A stretch of 59,901 bases of DNA from Sedimentisphaerales bacterium (GTDB lineage: Bacteria; Planctomycetota; Phycisphaerae; Sedimentisphaerales; Anaerobacaceae). Made by a program: the position numbers and the translations under genes. The notes below the pieces were generated by a model. That model did no database searches. It was not told the DNA's origin and worked only from the letters and a program-made list of their open reading frames with translations. The stretch is from NCBI GenBank assembly GCA_030603595.1, contig JAUVXL010000001.1:1-59901 (forward strand). The letters are read 5' to 3'. Of the stretch, positions 1 to 8,196 are shown piece by piece (position 1 is the first letter of the stretch; each line of letters starts with the position of its first letter).

Positions 1-77
1 ATACCGGACCGTTCGACTTGCATGTCTTAGCCACGCCGCCAGCGTTCGTTCTGAGCCAGGATCAAACCCTTCAATTT
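1..77 (-). rRNA. rrs: 16S rRNA, 5' end (partial)
   Basis: Read on the minus strand, this contains the universal 16S 5' primer site AGGGTTTGATCCTGGCTCAG followed by GAACGAACGCTGGCGGCGTG and then the ACATGCAAGTCGAACGG block. The mature 5' end is placed near 77, where AAATTGA precedes the primer site. The gene runs off the left edge of the window, so only about 77 nt are present. It is the first gene of an rRNA operon transcribed leftwards. Confidence 0.97.
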
Positions 78-359
78 GGATCTTCGAATCCGCCCGAAGG
101 CGGTTTTCGTCGAATAGAAGGCTCAACACTTTCTGGCATACGCACCGAAAGTGCCGAATTCAAAATGGTTCCCCGCGTTCGCGGGGACAAGTCTTAAAGC
201 TCGCTGCGAGGGGCGTATCCCGTCGCAAGAGCTGCACTTTCGCTGCCTATATTTGGCTTAACTGTTAACTTGTCAAAGAACTGAGTCGGTTCTATCAGCA
301 GACTACAAAGTGCGATTCAAGCTGCACACTCACCGCTTCACCCCAACTCAAAACACCCT
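78..359 (-). promoter_or_regulatory. 16S rRNA leader with boxA-like antiterminator
   Basis: Untranslated leader between the promoter and the 16S 5' end. On the minus strand 281 to 270 reads GTTCTTTGACAA, a close match to bacterial rRNA boxA elements, where NusB/NusE start antitermination complexes. The rest of the leader probably pairs with sequence after the 16S gene to form the processing stem. No protein gene is evident here. Confidence 0.7.
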
Positions 360-387
360 ATTCTATCCTAAAAGACTGCGTCGTCAA
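360..387 (-). promoter_or_regulatory. rRNA operon promoter
   Basis: On the minus strand a -35 box TTGACG (387-382) and a -10 box TAGAAT (365-360) are separated by 16 bp. They lie about 280 bp before the 16S gene. Just upstream, 398-430 is very A/T-rich, as expected of an rRNA UP element. Both boxes are one or two positions from the sigma-70 consensus. Confidence 0.75.
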
Positions 388-507
388 CCCAGTAATTCAA
401 AAAAAACAAGATTTTTTGACAATTTTTTTATTCTTCTTCTATTCTGCGCTGCCAGGGCACTTTATAATGCGGTTCGATGATCGATAATAATTTGAGGGAG
501 TGCTACT

Positions 508-573
508 ATGCAAAACAACTGTAATCTTTCCCGCAGAGGCGAACGGACGGGTTCTGTGCTGGTTGTTGGCTGA
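508..573 (+). pseudogene. Short ORF with strong RBS, possible prepilin-like remnant
   Basis: An ATG at 508 follows GAGGGAG (494-500) with 7-nt spacing, and a TATAAT hexamer lies at 463-468. The frame encodes 21 residues ending SRRGERTGSVLVVG, then TGA. This resembles the start of planctomycete pseudopilin or GspK-like proteins, in which a basic stretch leads into a hydrophobic helix. A +1 shift continues into a hydrophobic run (NLALVSVLVTAERA), which suggests a decayed gene. No good -35 box was found. It could also be a chance ORF. Confidence 0.3.
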
Positions 574-775
574 ATCTGGCTCTCGTCTCGGTGCTCGTCA
601 CGGCGGAGCGTGCCATAGGCGGGAAGGCCGAGCCGTAGCCGGGTCGGCTGGGGTGTGGCTAATTTTTGTGGCATTCGCCTGCGGCGAATTGATGGTATGG
701 CTTTACACTCATTTCCAGGCCTTCGACTTGTTTGCCGATGTATCCCGCTTCACAGCATTATAAGCGCCGACTATT

Positions 776-849
776 ACAAGCCCCGACCGTAAGGGAGGGG
801 GTTTACTACCCCGGCGCCCCTGGGGGACAGGCTTACGCTTAGGGCTTGT
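776..849. repeat. 74-bp dispersed element with terminal inverted repeats (copy A)
   Basis: The ends are ACAAGCCC-N5-GTAAG and CTTAC-N5-GGGCTTGT, an interrupted terminal inverted repeat. The core contains CGGCGCCCCTGGGGGACAGG. A second copy at 37597-37667 is nearly identical apart from a small deletion. The shape suggests a small non-autonomous mobile element or a palindromic REP-type repeat. No obvious target-site duplication was seen. Confidence 0.75.
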
Positions 850-910
850 GGGTTTTTATCCCGGCGCTTACGCTTTGGAAGCTGCATATTGCCGCATATA
901 TGCACACAGA

Positions 911-1110
911 GACACGCCCAAACAGAGTTTGAGCGTGCCACCCCCCGATTAGAATAGCACAACACGTCCAAACAGAGTTTGAGCATGCCACCCCCTGATT
1001 AGAATAGCACGACACGCCCAAACAGAGTTTGAGCATGCCACCCCCTGATTAGAATAGCACAACACGTCCAAACAGAGTTTGAGCGTGCCACCTTCTGGTT
1101 AGAATGACAT
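911..1110. repeat. Four tandem copies of a 50-bp repeat
   Basis: Copies occupy 911-960, 961-1010, 1011-1060 and 1061-1110, each containing CAAACAGAGTTTGAGC. Copies 1 and 3 begin GACACGCCC while copies 2 and 4 begin AACACGTCC, so the array probably arose by duplication of a 100-bp dimer. The last copy is diverged at its right end. The units abut with no unique spacers. Related sequence in reverse orientation lies at 44556-44642. Confidence 0.92.
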
Positions 1111-1230
1111 GGGAAAATTGGCCCTTTGGGGGTTGGCTTGCCGGAAAATCCGGCCACACCCGTCGGCTGTCGGCTGGTGGGTGATGAAATCATCTTGTAT
1201 AAAACAAATTTCCGCCTTACGATACGGGCT

Positions 1231-1659
1231 ATGGTTAAAACAGAGCAGATAGAGGTAAAAACAAAGGGCAACTGCCACGTGGTGAATATTACCGAGCATG
1301 TTAGCGAGGTTGTGGCGCAATCGGGGCTTGTCGAGGGGACGGTTACGGTCTTCAATGTCGGCTCGACTGCGGGGATTACTACGACCGAATTCGAGCCGGG
1401 GCTGGTCAATTACGATATTGAGGCGTTATTTGAGAGGATCGCACCCCAGGGGGCGCGATACGAGCACGAAGAGACCTGGCACGATGATAACGGGCACTCG
1501 CACGTCCGGGCCTCGCTTTTGGGACCGTCCTTGAGCGTGCCGGTTATCGACGGCGGACTGACGCTCGGCACGTGGCAGCAAATTATCTTAGTGGATTTCG
1601 ACACCCGCGCAAGAACCCGGACCGTTATTTGCCAGATTATAGGCAGCGACGAGGGCTGA
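1231..1659 (+). CDS. yjbQ: YjbQ family protein (UPF0047, secondary thiamine-phosphate synthase type)
   Basis: A 142-residue protein of the YjbQ/UPF0047 family, close to the usual length of about 138. Recognisable blocks are STAGITTTE (usually TSAGI), the conserved HSHVRASLLGPSLSVPV segment, and DGGLTLGTWQQI near the C terminus. Members can show weak thiamine-phosphate synthase activity in vitro, but the true cellular role is unsettled. The ATG at 1231 was chosen because homology begins there. The frame stays open upstream to 1126, but that part is unlike the family. It has no strong Shine-Dalgarno. It is probably a single-gene unit, as the next gene starts about 290 bp downstream behind a repeat. 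Confidence 0.9.
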   Translation: MVKTEQIEVKTKGNCHVVNITEHVSEVVAQSGLVEGTVTVFNVGSTAGITTTEFEPGLVNYDIEALFERIAPQGARYEHEETWHDDNGHSHVRASLLGPSLSVPVIDGGLTLGTWQQIILVDFDTRARTRTVICQIIGSDEG

Positions 1660-1831
1660 GCGATTGGCGGGATGCCGAATTTCCGTTGAAAATTCGAGTT
1701 TTCGGGACAAATAGCCTTGACGAATATATTGAAAAAAGGTATTGTCCGCAATTGGTTCGCAGCAGTAGAGTCCCCGTTTTTAGGGGTTATGTGTTTGGCC
1801 ACACAACTTACTTGACAACACCCCGATGCGG

Positions 1832-1873
1832 CACGGGCTTGAAGCCCGTGAAAACACGGCCAGGATGGCCGTG
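1832..1873. repeat. Double hairpin repeat
   Basis: Two adjacent palindromes: CACGGGCTT-G-AAGCCCGTG (1832-1850) and CACGGCCA-GGA-TGGCCGTG (1855-1873). They sit between yjbQ and the FlgI-like gene. The form is typical of intergenic REP-like repeats and could also act as a transcription terminator, though no T-tract follows. Confidence 0.7.
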
Positions 1874-1950
1874 CCACGAGGTAATTTTGCGTGGCTCAAC
1901 ACGTATCTTGCGGGGAGAAGGCTCGAGAAGGATTCGAGGAGTTTGGCCTT

Positions 1951-3579
1951 ATGAAGACTATCAATCTCAAATCGGTTTGTATCATAGCGGCGGTGTTTAT
2001 CATCGGCCTGACGGGCGGCTGCGATGAGGCCGGCCGAACGGGTGGAAAATCACCCTTGATCGACAGCCCGACGGACCTGGGCCCAACTATCGGATCATTA
2101 GCCACAATATACTCCCCCGAATCGGTTAGAGTCGAAGGGTATGGCTTGGTGGGTGGATTGCAGAGGACCGGTTCGTCGGAATGCCCGCCTTCGATAAGGG
2201 CGTATCTCAAACGATACATACTCAAACAACTTCCCGACCACAAGATAAATTTGGATAAGCTTATCGACAGTCTCAGCACCGCCGTTGTCCACGTCGTCGG
2301 TGAGGTGCCTTCGTTGGAGGCCAAGGAGCGGCGTTTCGATGTAGTGGTGGCTGCGCTGACGGGTACGCAGACGACTTCTCTGGAGGGCGGCTGGCTGTAC
2401 GGGGCGGAGTTGAGAGTCACAGGAAGCTTGGGGGCCGGCACAGCATCTGTGGGCAAGGCGGCGGGACCGGTCTTCACGAACCGGATCGGCGATTTGATGA
2501 TGAGCAGAAGAATGGGATATGTGCTCGGCGGGGCGGAGGTCTTTGACGACCACCGGCTCAGTCTGGTGTTTCATAAAGCCGGCTTTGAGGTTGCGAATAG
2601 CGTTCGCAACCGGATAAACGGGCGATTCGGGTTTGGCGTAGCCAAGGCGGCAACACCCGGGCGAATCGAACTGACAGTGCCTCCGAAGTATGCGGGGCAG
2701 AGGCAACGGTTCGTCTCTCTGGTGCAGGCGACATATATGACTGAAAATCCGGAGATTACGGCTCAGAGAATATTGGCCAATGTCAGAGCGCTCGCCACAT
2801 CGCAAGACAAATATACCGCCGAGATAGCCCTGGAGGCCATAGGCAACGAAAGTCTCGGCAAGCTCAGCATTTTGCTGAGTTCGTCGAATGAGGATGTTCG
2901 GCTGCGTGCGGCAAGGTGCATGCTCAACTTAGGGAGCGCCGAGGGGCTGCGCACCCTTATAGGAATAGCTACGAGCAAGGGGGCGCGTTTGCGACTCGAG
3001 GCGATGGAGTCGCTCACAAATTCTGCTGATCGCAGTGACGCCGCTGCAATATCGCGGAGATTGCTGGGTGACAGCGATTTCGACATCAGGATCGCCGCGT
3101 ACGAACAGTTGGTCCGGCTTGATGATGTTTCGGTGGCGCGGCAGTTTATTGGTCGCAGTTTTTACCTGGATCAAGTAGCGCGGAGTCAATACGAAGGCAT
3201 CTTCGTTTCTCGAAGCGGCGAGCCGCGGATTGCGCTGTTGGGGGCGCCGATACGATGCGGCGAGAATATATTTGTTCAGTCTGAAGACGGCAGCATTGTC
3301 CTGAATGCGCCTCGCGGGCAGCGGTATGTATCGGTAATGCGCAAGGAGCCGAGGCTCGGCAGCGTGCTGGGCCATTTGAGGAGTTCTCATGATCTGGCGG
3401 ATATTATTCGCGTGCTGTGCTCCGAGCCGAAAACAAAAACGGACCAGGGTGTTGGAGGTTTGGGTGTTTCCTATTCCGCGATGATCGCTCTTGTCAAGCA
3501 GTTGAGTGACAAGGGCGCTATTAGCGCGGAGTTTCGGGCCGGTCCCATGCCAAAAATCGGCGTAAATATCAAGAAATAG
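1951..3579 (+). CDS. FlgI-like (P-ring domain) lipoprotein with HEAT repeats
   Basis: A 542-residue protein. It opens with a lipoprotein signal peptide ending in the lipobox LTGGC. Next is a FlgI-like region: EGYGLVGGLQRTGSS matches the GxGLVxGLxGTGD block of flagellar P-ring proteins, and further FlgI-type segments run to about residue 300. The last part holds alpha-helical HEAT-type repeats (residues about 300-400) and a small C-terminal domain. The ATG at 1951 follows GAGGAG and starts directly at the signal peptide. The next gene, smc, is about 100 bp downstream on the same strand. No other flagellar gene is in the window, so a real P-ring role is doubtful. A periplasmic, outer-membrane-anchored ring or scaffold protein is an inference. 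Confidence 0.8.
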   Translation: MKTINLKSVCIIAAVFIIGLTGGCDEAGRTGGKSPLIDSPTDLGPTIGSLATIYSPESVRVEGYGLVGGLQRTGSSECPPSIRAYLKRYILKQLPDHKINLDKLIDSLSTAVVHVVGEVPSLEAKERRFDVVVAALTGTQTTSLEGGWLYGAELRVTGSLGAGTASVGKAAGPVFTNRIGDLMMSRRMGYVLGGAEVFDDHRLSLVFHKAGFEVANSVRNRINGRFGFGVAKAATPGRIELTVPPKYAGQRQRFVSLVQATYMTENPEITAQRILANVRALATSQDKYTAEIALEAIGNESLGKLSILLSSSNEDVRLRAARCMLNLGSAEGLRTLIGIATSKGARLRLEAMESLTNSADRSDAAAISRRLLGDSDFDIRIAAYEQLVRLDDVSVARQFIGRSFYLDQVARSQYEGIFVSRSGEPRIALLGAPIRCGENIFVQSEDGSIVLNAPRGQRYVSVMRKEPRLGSVLGHLRSSHDLADIIRVLCSEPKTKTDQGVGGLGVSYSAMIALVKQLSDKGAISAEFRAGPMPKIGVNIKK

Positions 3580-3676
3580 CAAACCTTCGGCCGATAAGAA
3601 GATTGCATATAGGATCGAAAAGGCACTGCGCAGATTTAGCAACAGTAGTTACCGAACGTTTAGAGCAGGGTATTGG

Positions 3677-6600
3677 ATGAGACTTGAAAAAATCGTTCTT
3701 AATGGATTCAAGAGTTTTGCGGACAAGACGCAGTTTGTCTTTGATTCTCCGATAACCGCCATTGTGGGACCCAACGGCTGTGGCAAGAGCAACGTTGTCG
3801 ATGCGGTCAAATGGGTTCTTGGAGAACAGAGCGTAAAGTCACTGCGAGGCGGTCAGATGGCGGACGTGATATTCGGCGGCAGCAGCAGCAGAAAATCCCT
3901 TGGGGCGGCCGAAGTGAGCCTGTTCGTTTCCAATCCCGGTGAAGGCGATGCCAGGCAGTTGGCCGTCGAGACGGACGAAGTGCAGATAACGCGAAAGATA
4001 TACAAGAGCGGCGAGAGCGAATACCGGATAAACGGCAAGACCTGCCGACTCAAGGATATTCGTGAACTGTTTATGGATACGGGCATAGGAACCAAGGCTT
4101 ACTCGATTCTCGAGCAGGGTCAGATCGAATACCTCGTAAGTGCGTCGAAAGCGGACAGGCGGTCGATATTCGAAGAGGCCGCCGGGATCAGTAAGTATAA
4201 AGCCCACAAGAAGGAGGCCCTTCGCAAGTTGGATCGCACCGAGCAGAACCTGCTGCGGCTTGCCGATATTCTCGGGGAGGTGGCCAAGAGGCTGCGAAGC
4301 GTTAAACTTCAGGCGGGCAAGGCCAGGAATTATCTGCAATATACCAAGAGGCTCAAGGACCTGCAGGTAAACTACTCGATGGTCGAATACGCCAGGAATC
4401 ACGACCAACTGCACGAGAAGAATAGCTCGCTGGACAAAGTGGGCGAGCAGTTCGGAATGCTCGCGGTGGAGGTAACAAGACAGGACAGCCGGATCAGCGA
4501 ACTGGGCGAGAAGATGATAGACACCGAGCACAAGCTCGGCGAGATGGGGAATCGGCTTGTTTCGGTCCGCAGCAAGATCGAGCAGCGTGTTCAGCGAATC
4601 GAATTTCTAAGGACGAGGATCGAAGAATCGGAGCAGAGGAATAGATCCGCGGCCGAGCGTATCGAGAAACTGAACGAACAGAGAAGCGTCTTTGATGCCG
4701 ATTCAGCCCAATACGAGGTTGAGTTGGCGAATTGCGGCAGGATGGTTGAGGAGAGGCAGTGCGAAATCGCGGATGTGCAGGAGACTATCGCCCGAGTGAA
4801 CGCCGAATGTGCGTCGCTCGAAGCGCATCTCGAAGACGAGAAATCCGGGATTATCGACATCGTTCGCAGAACGGCACAGCTTCACAACGAAATCCAGAGC
4901 ATTTCGGTTTATCGCGGCAACCTTTCGAGCCAGAAAGACCGTCTTTCCGGGCGGGCAAAGACCGCCAAGGCCGAGATCGAGGAACTGCTCACCGACAAGG
5001 CGCAGCATAATGCTCGCTTGAGCGATATTGAAAAGGTGCTCAGCGAGTTGACGAATAACCTGGAATCCAGACGCAAGAGGATCGAGGAGATTGACGCCGT
5101 TATCGCTGTGGACAAAAAGCGGTTGGCACGCAGCAAAGAGGTCAAGAGCGCGCTGAGCAGCGAGTTGACGATACTGACGGACATGGAGAAGAGGTCCGAG
5201 GGGCTAAGAGCGGGCGTTAAGAACATTCTGCAAAATCGCTCGGCAGGGAACAGCCGGCTAAATTACGTCGAGGGAATACTGGCTGACATCGTCGAGGCCG
5301 ACGTGGACTATGCCAATGCCATCGAGGCGGCCCTCGAGGGCCGAACCGATGCACTCGTGGTCAACAGCACGAGCAGCCTGCTTAGCGATACCGAGACAAT
5401 CGAAAAGCTCGAAGGCAGGGTCGCTTTTCTCGGTCTCGACCGGATCGAGCCTTTTGTCGATACTACGGATATGTCGCAATTCGGCGCTGTTAAGGGCAGG
5501 CTTGTCGAGTTCGTGAAATTCGACGGCAAGTACGCGCCGTTGGTCTGGAACCTGCTCGGCAGGACGCTTGTTGTCGATACGCTTGATTCTGCGGTCGAAC
5601 TGGGCGGGCGACTGGGCGATAAGTATAGATTTGTCACGCCGGACGGGCGGTTGTATGAAGCCGGCGGTGTCGTCAGGCTCGGGCCTTTGGGTAAGGCGAC
5701 CGGCCTTATATCCCGCAAGAGCCGGCTGCGGCAACTCCGCGAGACTATCGACGGCATTGTCTCTGAAATCGCAGGGCTCGAAGCCCAGATTGATAAGAAC
5801 GAGCAAACCAATGCGCATTTGAACGAACTGTGCAAAAACCTGCGAACCGCTGTCTATGAGGCCAATACCGAGAAGATGCAGGTCACTTCCGGCTTGGGCG
5901 TGCTCGAGCAGAGCATAAAAAGGCTGCGAGAGGAAGAGCCCCTGATCGCCGGCGAGATCGACCTGCTCGAGGCCCAGATCGAGCAGTCGGTGCAGAAGGA
6001 ATACGACTCGAAGCAAAAACTGGATGAGCTTGAGACGGTGAACAATGAGCGGGCCGAGCGGATAAAAGAGTTGGAAGTGAAATCCGCCGACCGCAAGGAG
6101 CAGCAACAGGCGCTAACCGACAAGCTCACGGACCTTAAGGTATCGCTGGGTCAGTCTTCAGAGCAGAGCAAGGCGCTCAAGCAGGTGCTGGCGAGCCTCA
6201 AGGGGCAAATGGGCGAGAACCGGGGAGCTTGCGAATCGGCCCGCGAGGAAATCAAGAGTTGCACGGACCAGTTGACGCAGGCCCAGAGGGATATTCTTAC
6301 CTGCGAGTCCGAGGTATCGGAGCTTTTTGTCGAGAAAGAAAGGAGCCAGCAGGACAGCAGCGTGCTGCAGAAAGAGGCCCGCGACTTGGCCGAGGAGCAA
6401 AAGGAGGCTGAAGAGCAAATCCGGCTCAAACGCGGCGAAAAGGCCGAGATAGAGGAAAAGATTAACGAGTTGAAGATTGAGATCAGCCAGTGGCGGGTCA
6501 AGCAGGAGGACCTCGTCGAGCGGGTGCGGGAGGAATTGCAGATCGACCTTGTCGAGGCGTATAAGAGCTATGAGGAGCGCCAAGTCGATTGGGAAGAGGT

Positions 6601-7264
6601 TAAGGCAGAAATACTCGATCTTCGCGGCAAGATTGAGCGGCTGGGCAATGTGAATGTCGATGCGATTGACGAGCAGGAGACTTTGGAGAAGCGGCATGAG
6701 TTTCTGAGCACGCAGGTCGAGGACCTCAACGCCGGCCGAGGCCAGTTGCAACAGTTGATAAACCGACTCAACAAGAAAAGCCGCGAGCAGTTCCGCGAGA
6801 CATTCGAGCAAATACGAGAGCACTTCCAGGGCATCTTCCGCAAGCTGTTCGGCGGAGGCAAGGCCGATATTATACTCGACGACACCGAGGACATCCTCGA
6901 CGCCGGCATAGAGATTATCGCCCGCCCGCCGGGCAAGGAGACAAGGAGCATATCGCTGCTCAGCGGCGGTGAAAAATCAATGACGGCTCTGGCCCTTCTC
7001 TTTGCGGTCTTCAAGACAAAGCCCTCGCCTTTCTGCTTCCTCGACGAGGTCGATGCCGCTCTCGACGAGGCCAACAACGAGCGATTCAATGTCCTCGTGC
7101 AGGAATTCCAGCAGCATTCTCAATTCATCATCATCACCCACGCCAAACGCACAATGAGCATCGCCGAGGTCCTCTTCGGAATAACAATGCAGCAGCGAGG
7201 CGTCAGCAAGAAAATAAGCGTCCGGTTCGGAGAATACGAACCGGAAACCGCCGCAGTGGCGTGA
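3677..7264 (+). CDS. smc: Chromosome segregation protein SMC
   Basis: A 1,195-residue SMC ATPase, of typical length. The N-terminal head carries Walker A GPNGCGKSN (about residues 32-40). Two long coiled coils flank a hinge at roughly residues 505-660. The C-terminal head has the ABC signature LLSGGEKS (about 1094) and Walker B FCFLDEVDAALDEAN (about 1120). The hinge contains the usual glycine-rich segment near YEAGGVVRLG. SMC condenses and segregates chromosomes with ScpA and ScpB, which are not seen here. The start ATG at 3677 coincides with the conserved MRLEKIVLNGFKSF beginning. The gene follows the FlgI-like gene closely and may be co-transcribed with it. Confidence 0.98.
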   Translation: MRLEKIVLNGFKSFADKTQFVFDSPITAIVGPNGCGKSNVVDAVKWVLGEQSVKSLRGGQMADVIFGGSSSRKSLGAAEVSLFVSNPGEGDARQLAVETDEVQITRKIYKSGESEYRINGKTCRLKDIRELFMDTGIGTKAYSILEQGQIEYLVSASKADRRSIFEEAAGISKYKAHKKEALRKLDRTEQNLLRLADILGEVAKRLRSVKLQAGKARNYLQYTKRLKDLQVNYSMVEYARNHDQLHEKNSSLDKVGEQFGMLAVEVTRQDSRISELGEKMIDTEHKLGEMGNRLVSVRSKIEQRVQRIEFLRTRIEESEQRNRSAAERIEKLNEQRSVFDADSAQYEVELANCGRMVEERQCEIADVQETIARVNAECASLEAHLEDEKSGIIDIVRRTAQLHNEIQSISVYRGNLSSQKDRLSGRAKTAKAEIEELLTDKAQHNARLSDIEKVLSELTNNLESRRKRIEEIDAVIAVDKKRLARSKEVKSALSSELTILTDMEKRSEGLRAGVKNILQNRSAGNSRLNYVEGILADIVEADVDYANAIEAALEGRTDALVVNSTSSLLSDTETIEKLEGRVAFLGLDRIEPFVDTTDMSQFGAVKGRLVEFVKFDGKYAPLVWNLLGRTLVVDTLDSAVELGGRLGDKYRFVTPDGRLYEAGGVVRLGPLGKATGLISRKSRLRQLRETIDGIVSEIAGLEAQIDKNEQTNAHLNELCKNLRTAVYEANTEKMQVTSGLGVLEQSIKRLREEEPLIAGEIDLLEAQIEQSVQKEYDSKQKLDELETVNNERAERIKELEVKSADRKEQQQALTDKLTDLKVSLGQSSEQSKALKQVLASLKGQMGENRGACESAREEIKSCTDQLTQAQRDILTCESEVSELFVEKERSQQDSSVLQKEARDLAEEQKEAEEQIRLKRGEKAEIEEKINELKIEISQWRVKQEDLVERVREELQIDLVEAYKSYEERQVDWEEVKAEILDLRGKIERLGNVNVDAIDEQETLEKRHEFLSTQVEDLNAGRGQLQQLINRLNKKSREQFRETFEQIREHFQGIFRKLFGGGKADIILDDTEDILDAGIEIIARPPGKETRSISLLSGGEKSMTALALLFAVFKTKPSPFCFLDEVDAALDEANNERFNVLVQEFQQHSQFIIITHAKRTMSIAEVLFGITMQQRGVSKKISVRFGEYEPETAAVA

Positions 7265-7307
7265 GCACCGATGCCCCTGTTTTTTCTGCTTGCATATCCG
7301 GCTGTTG

Positions 7308-7365
7308 TATGTTAACCTGGTAGTATATGGTTAACCTATGTTAACTATGTTTGTCATGGTTAACG
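7308..7365. promoter_or_regulatory. Operator candidate: two 29-bp direct repeats with four GTTAAC sites
   Basis: GTTAAC occurs at 7311, 7330, 7340 and 7359, spaced 19, 10 and 19 bp. The sites form two head-to-tail 29-bp units (7308-7336 and 7337-7365), each of the form TATGTTAAC-N12-14-GGTTAAC. The array lies about 60 bp before the HTH antitoxin-like gene. Spacings close to whole helical turns suit cooperative binding of the HTH protein. Autoregulation is inferred from antitoxin biology. Confidence 0.7.
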
Positions 7366-7427
7366 AGGGGGTCTGTCGTATAAACACTTGTTGGATAATA
7401 AGTTAGCGATGGCGAAAGGTGCTTGAT

Positions 7428-7685
7428 ATGGATAGCAGCACATATATCAGTATCCCGGAATTGGCCGGGATTTTGGGCATTAGCAGGGTCGCGGTCTATC
7501 GGAAGGTCAAAAAAGGTCAGATAAAGGCAACGAAGATCGGCAGAAACTACGCCATTGATCGCAAGAGCGTCGAGACTATCCTGGGCAAGACCTTAGCCGA
7601 AGAGGACAAAAAGCAGATTGACGCCGCCGTCAAAAAGACGGTCAAAGAATACGGCCAAACTCTGAAGCTCTTGGGCGCCGAGTAA
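7428..7685 (+). CDS. Excisionase-type HTH protein, probable antitoxin of the Doc module
   Basis: An 85-residue protein. Residues 5-52 form an excisionase/MerR-like winged helix: ISIPELAGILGISRVAVYRK is the helix-turn-helix, followed by KKGQIKATKIGRNYAI, the wing. The C-terminal half is charged and helical, a plausible toxin-neutralising tail. The ATG at 7428 follows AAAGGTG with good spacing. A GTG at 7419 in frame is an alternative. The stop TAA overlaps the next ATG (TAATG), indicating translational coupling with the Fic/Doc toxin. Pairs of excisionase-type HTH proteins with Doc toxins are known, so the antitoxin role is likely but inferred from order and overlap. Confidence 0.8.
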   Translation: MDSSTYISIPELAGILGISRVAVYRKVKKGQIKATKIGRNYAIDRKSVETILGKTLAEEDKKQIDAAVKKTVKEYGQTLKLLGAE

Positions 7686-8107
7686 TGAAGATCGTCACCG
7701 TAACTGAGGTGGAATACATCGCCTTTAGGCTGGCCAAGGATATGCTCGCCTATGACGAGCCGATCCCGGATTTCTCCAGTCGTTTTCCAAATATCTTGGA
7801 GAGCAGCCTGGCAACACCTTTTCAAAGGTTCTCGAAAAAGTCCCTCTACCCAACACTTATCTCCAAAGCAGCCATTCTTTTTTATCTGCTGATCAAGAAT
7901 CACCCCTTCCAAAACGGCAATAAGAGAATCGCAATGACAACGCTGCTCGTATTCTTATACCGCAACAAAAAGTGGATAAGAGTCGATACGCAGGAACTCT
8001 ACAACTTCACCGTATGGGTAGCCCAAAGCCCAAGAACCGTAAAAAACGAAACCGTAAAGGCCATACAGAAATTCCTGAAGACCCATCTGGTCAGGCTGGA
8101 GATATAG
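7685..8107 (+). CDS. Fic/Doc family toxin (death-on-curing type)
   Basis: A 140-residue Fic/Doc protein. The active-site loop HPFQNGNKRIA lies at about residues 77-87. It matches the Doc-like pattern HxFxxxNKR more closely than the AMP-transferring Fic pattern HPFx(D/E)GNGR. Doc phosphorylates EF-Tu and halts translation; which reaction this enzyme performs cannot be decided from sequence. The start codon overlaps the stop of the HTH gene by one base. The protein is of normal Doc length and looks intact. The downstream HEPN gene is convergent, with an 89-bp gap. Confidence 0.88.
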   Translation: MKIVTVTEVEYIAFRLAKDMLAYDEPIPDFSSRFPNILESSLATPFQRFSKKSLYPTLISKAAILFYLLIKNHPFQNGNKRIAMTTLLVFLYRNKKWIRVDTQELYNFTVWVAQSPRTVKNETVKAIQKFLKTHLVRLEI

Positions 8108-8196
8108 CCATCGCCATCAGGGAGAACCGTAGCCGGTACTACGCTTTCGTCCTCTTGTGCCACACAGTCAATCTGCTCTTTATCCGGGTCGATGCC

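Larger units (their letters stand above)
388..1230. other. Repeat-rich region without a convincing gene
   Basis: Apart from the short ORF at 508 and the repeats listed separately (776-849 and 911-1110), nothing here has the look of a conserved gene. Open frames on both strands translate to low-complexity, arginine/serine-rich sequence with no recognisable motif. Confidence 0.6.

Noticed and set aside
416-468. TTGACA (416) with TATAAT (463) as a plus-strand promoter
   Set aside because: The spacer is 41 bp, far from the 16-18 bp needed. The TATAAT alone is noted with the short ORF.
500-763. 87-codon plus-strand frame and the antisense frame 462-674
   Set aside because: Low-complexity translations with no conserved motif. 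The better-supported start is ATG 508 in another frame.
911-1110. Possible CRISPR array
   Set aside because: The 50-bp units are contiguous and similar along their whole length. There are no unique spacers and no cas genes.
1951-3579. True flagellar P-ring gene flgI
   Set aside because: It has a lipobox and HEAT repeats, and no flagellar genes are nearby.
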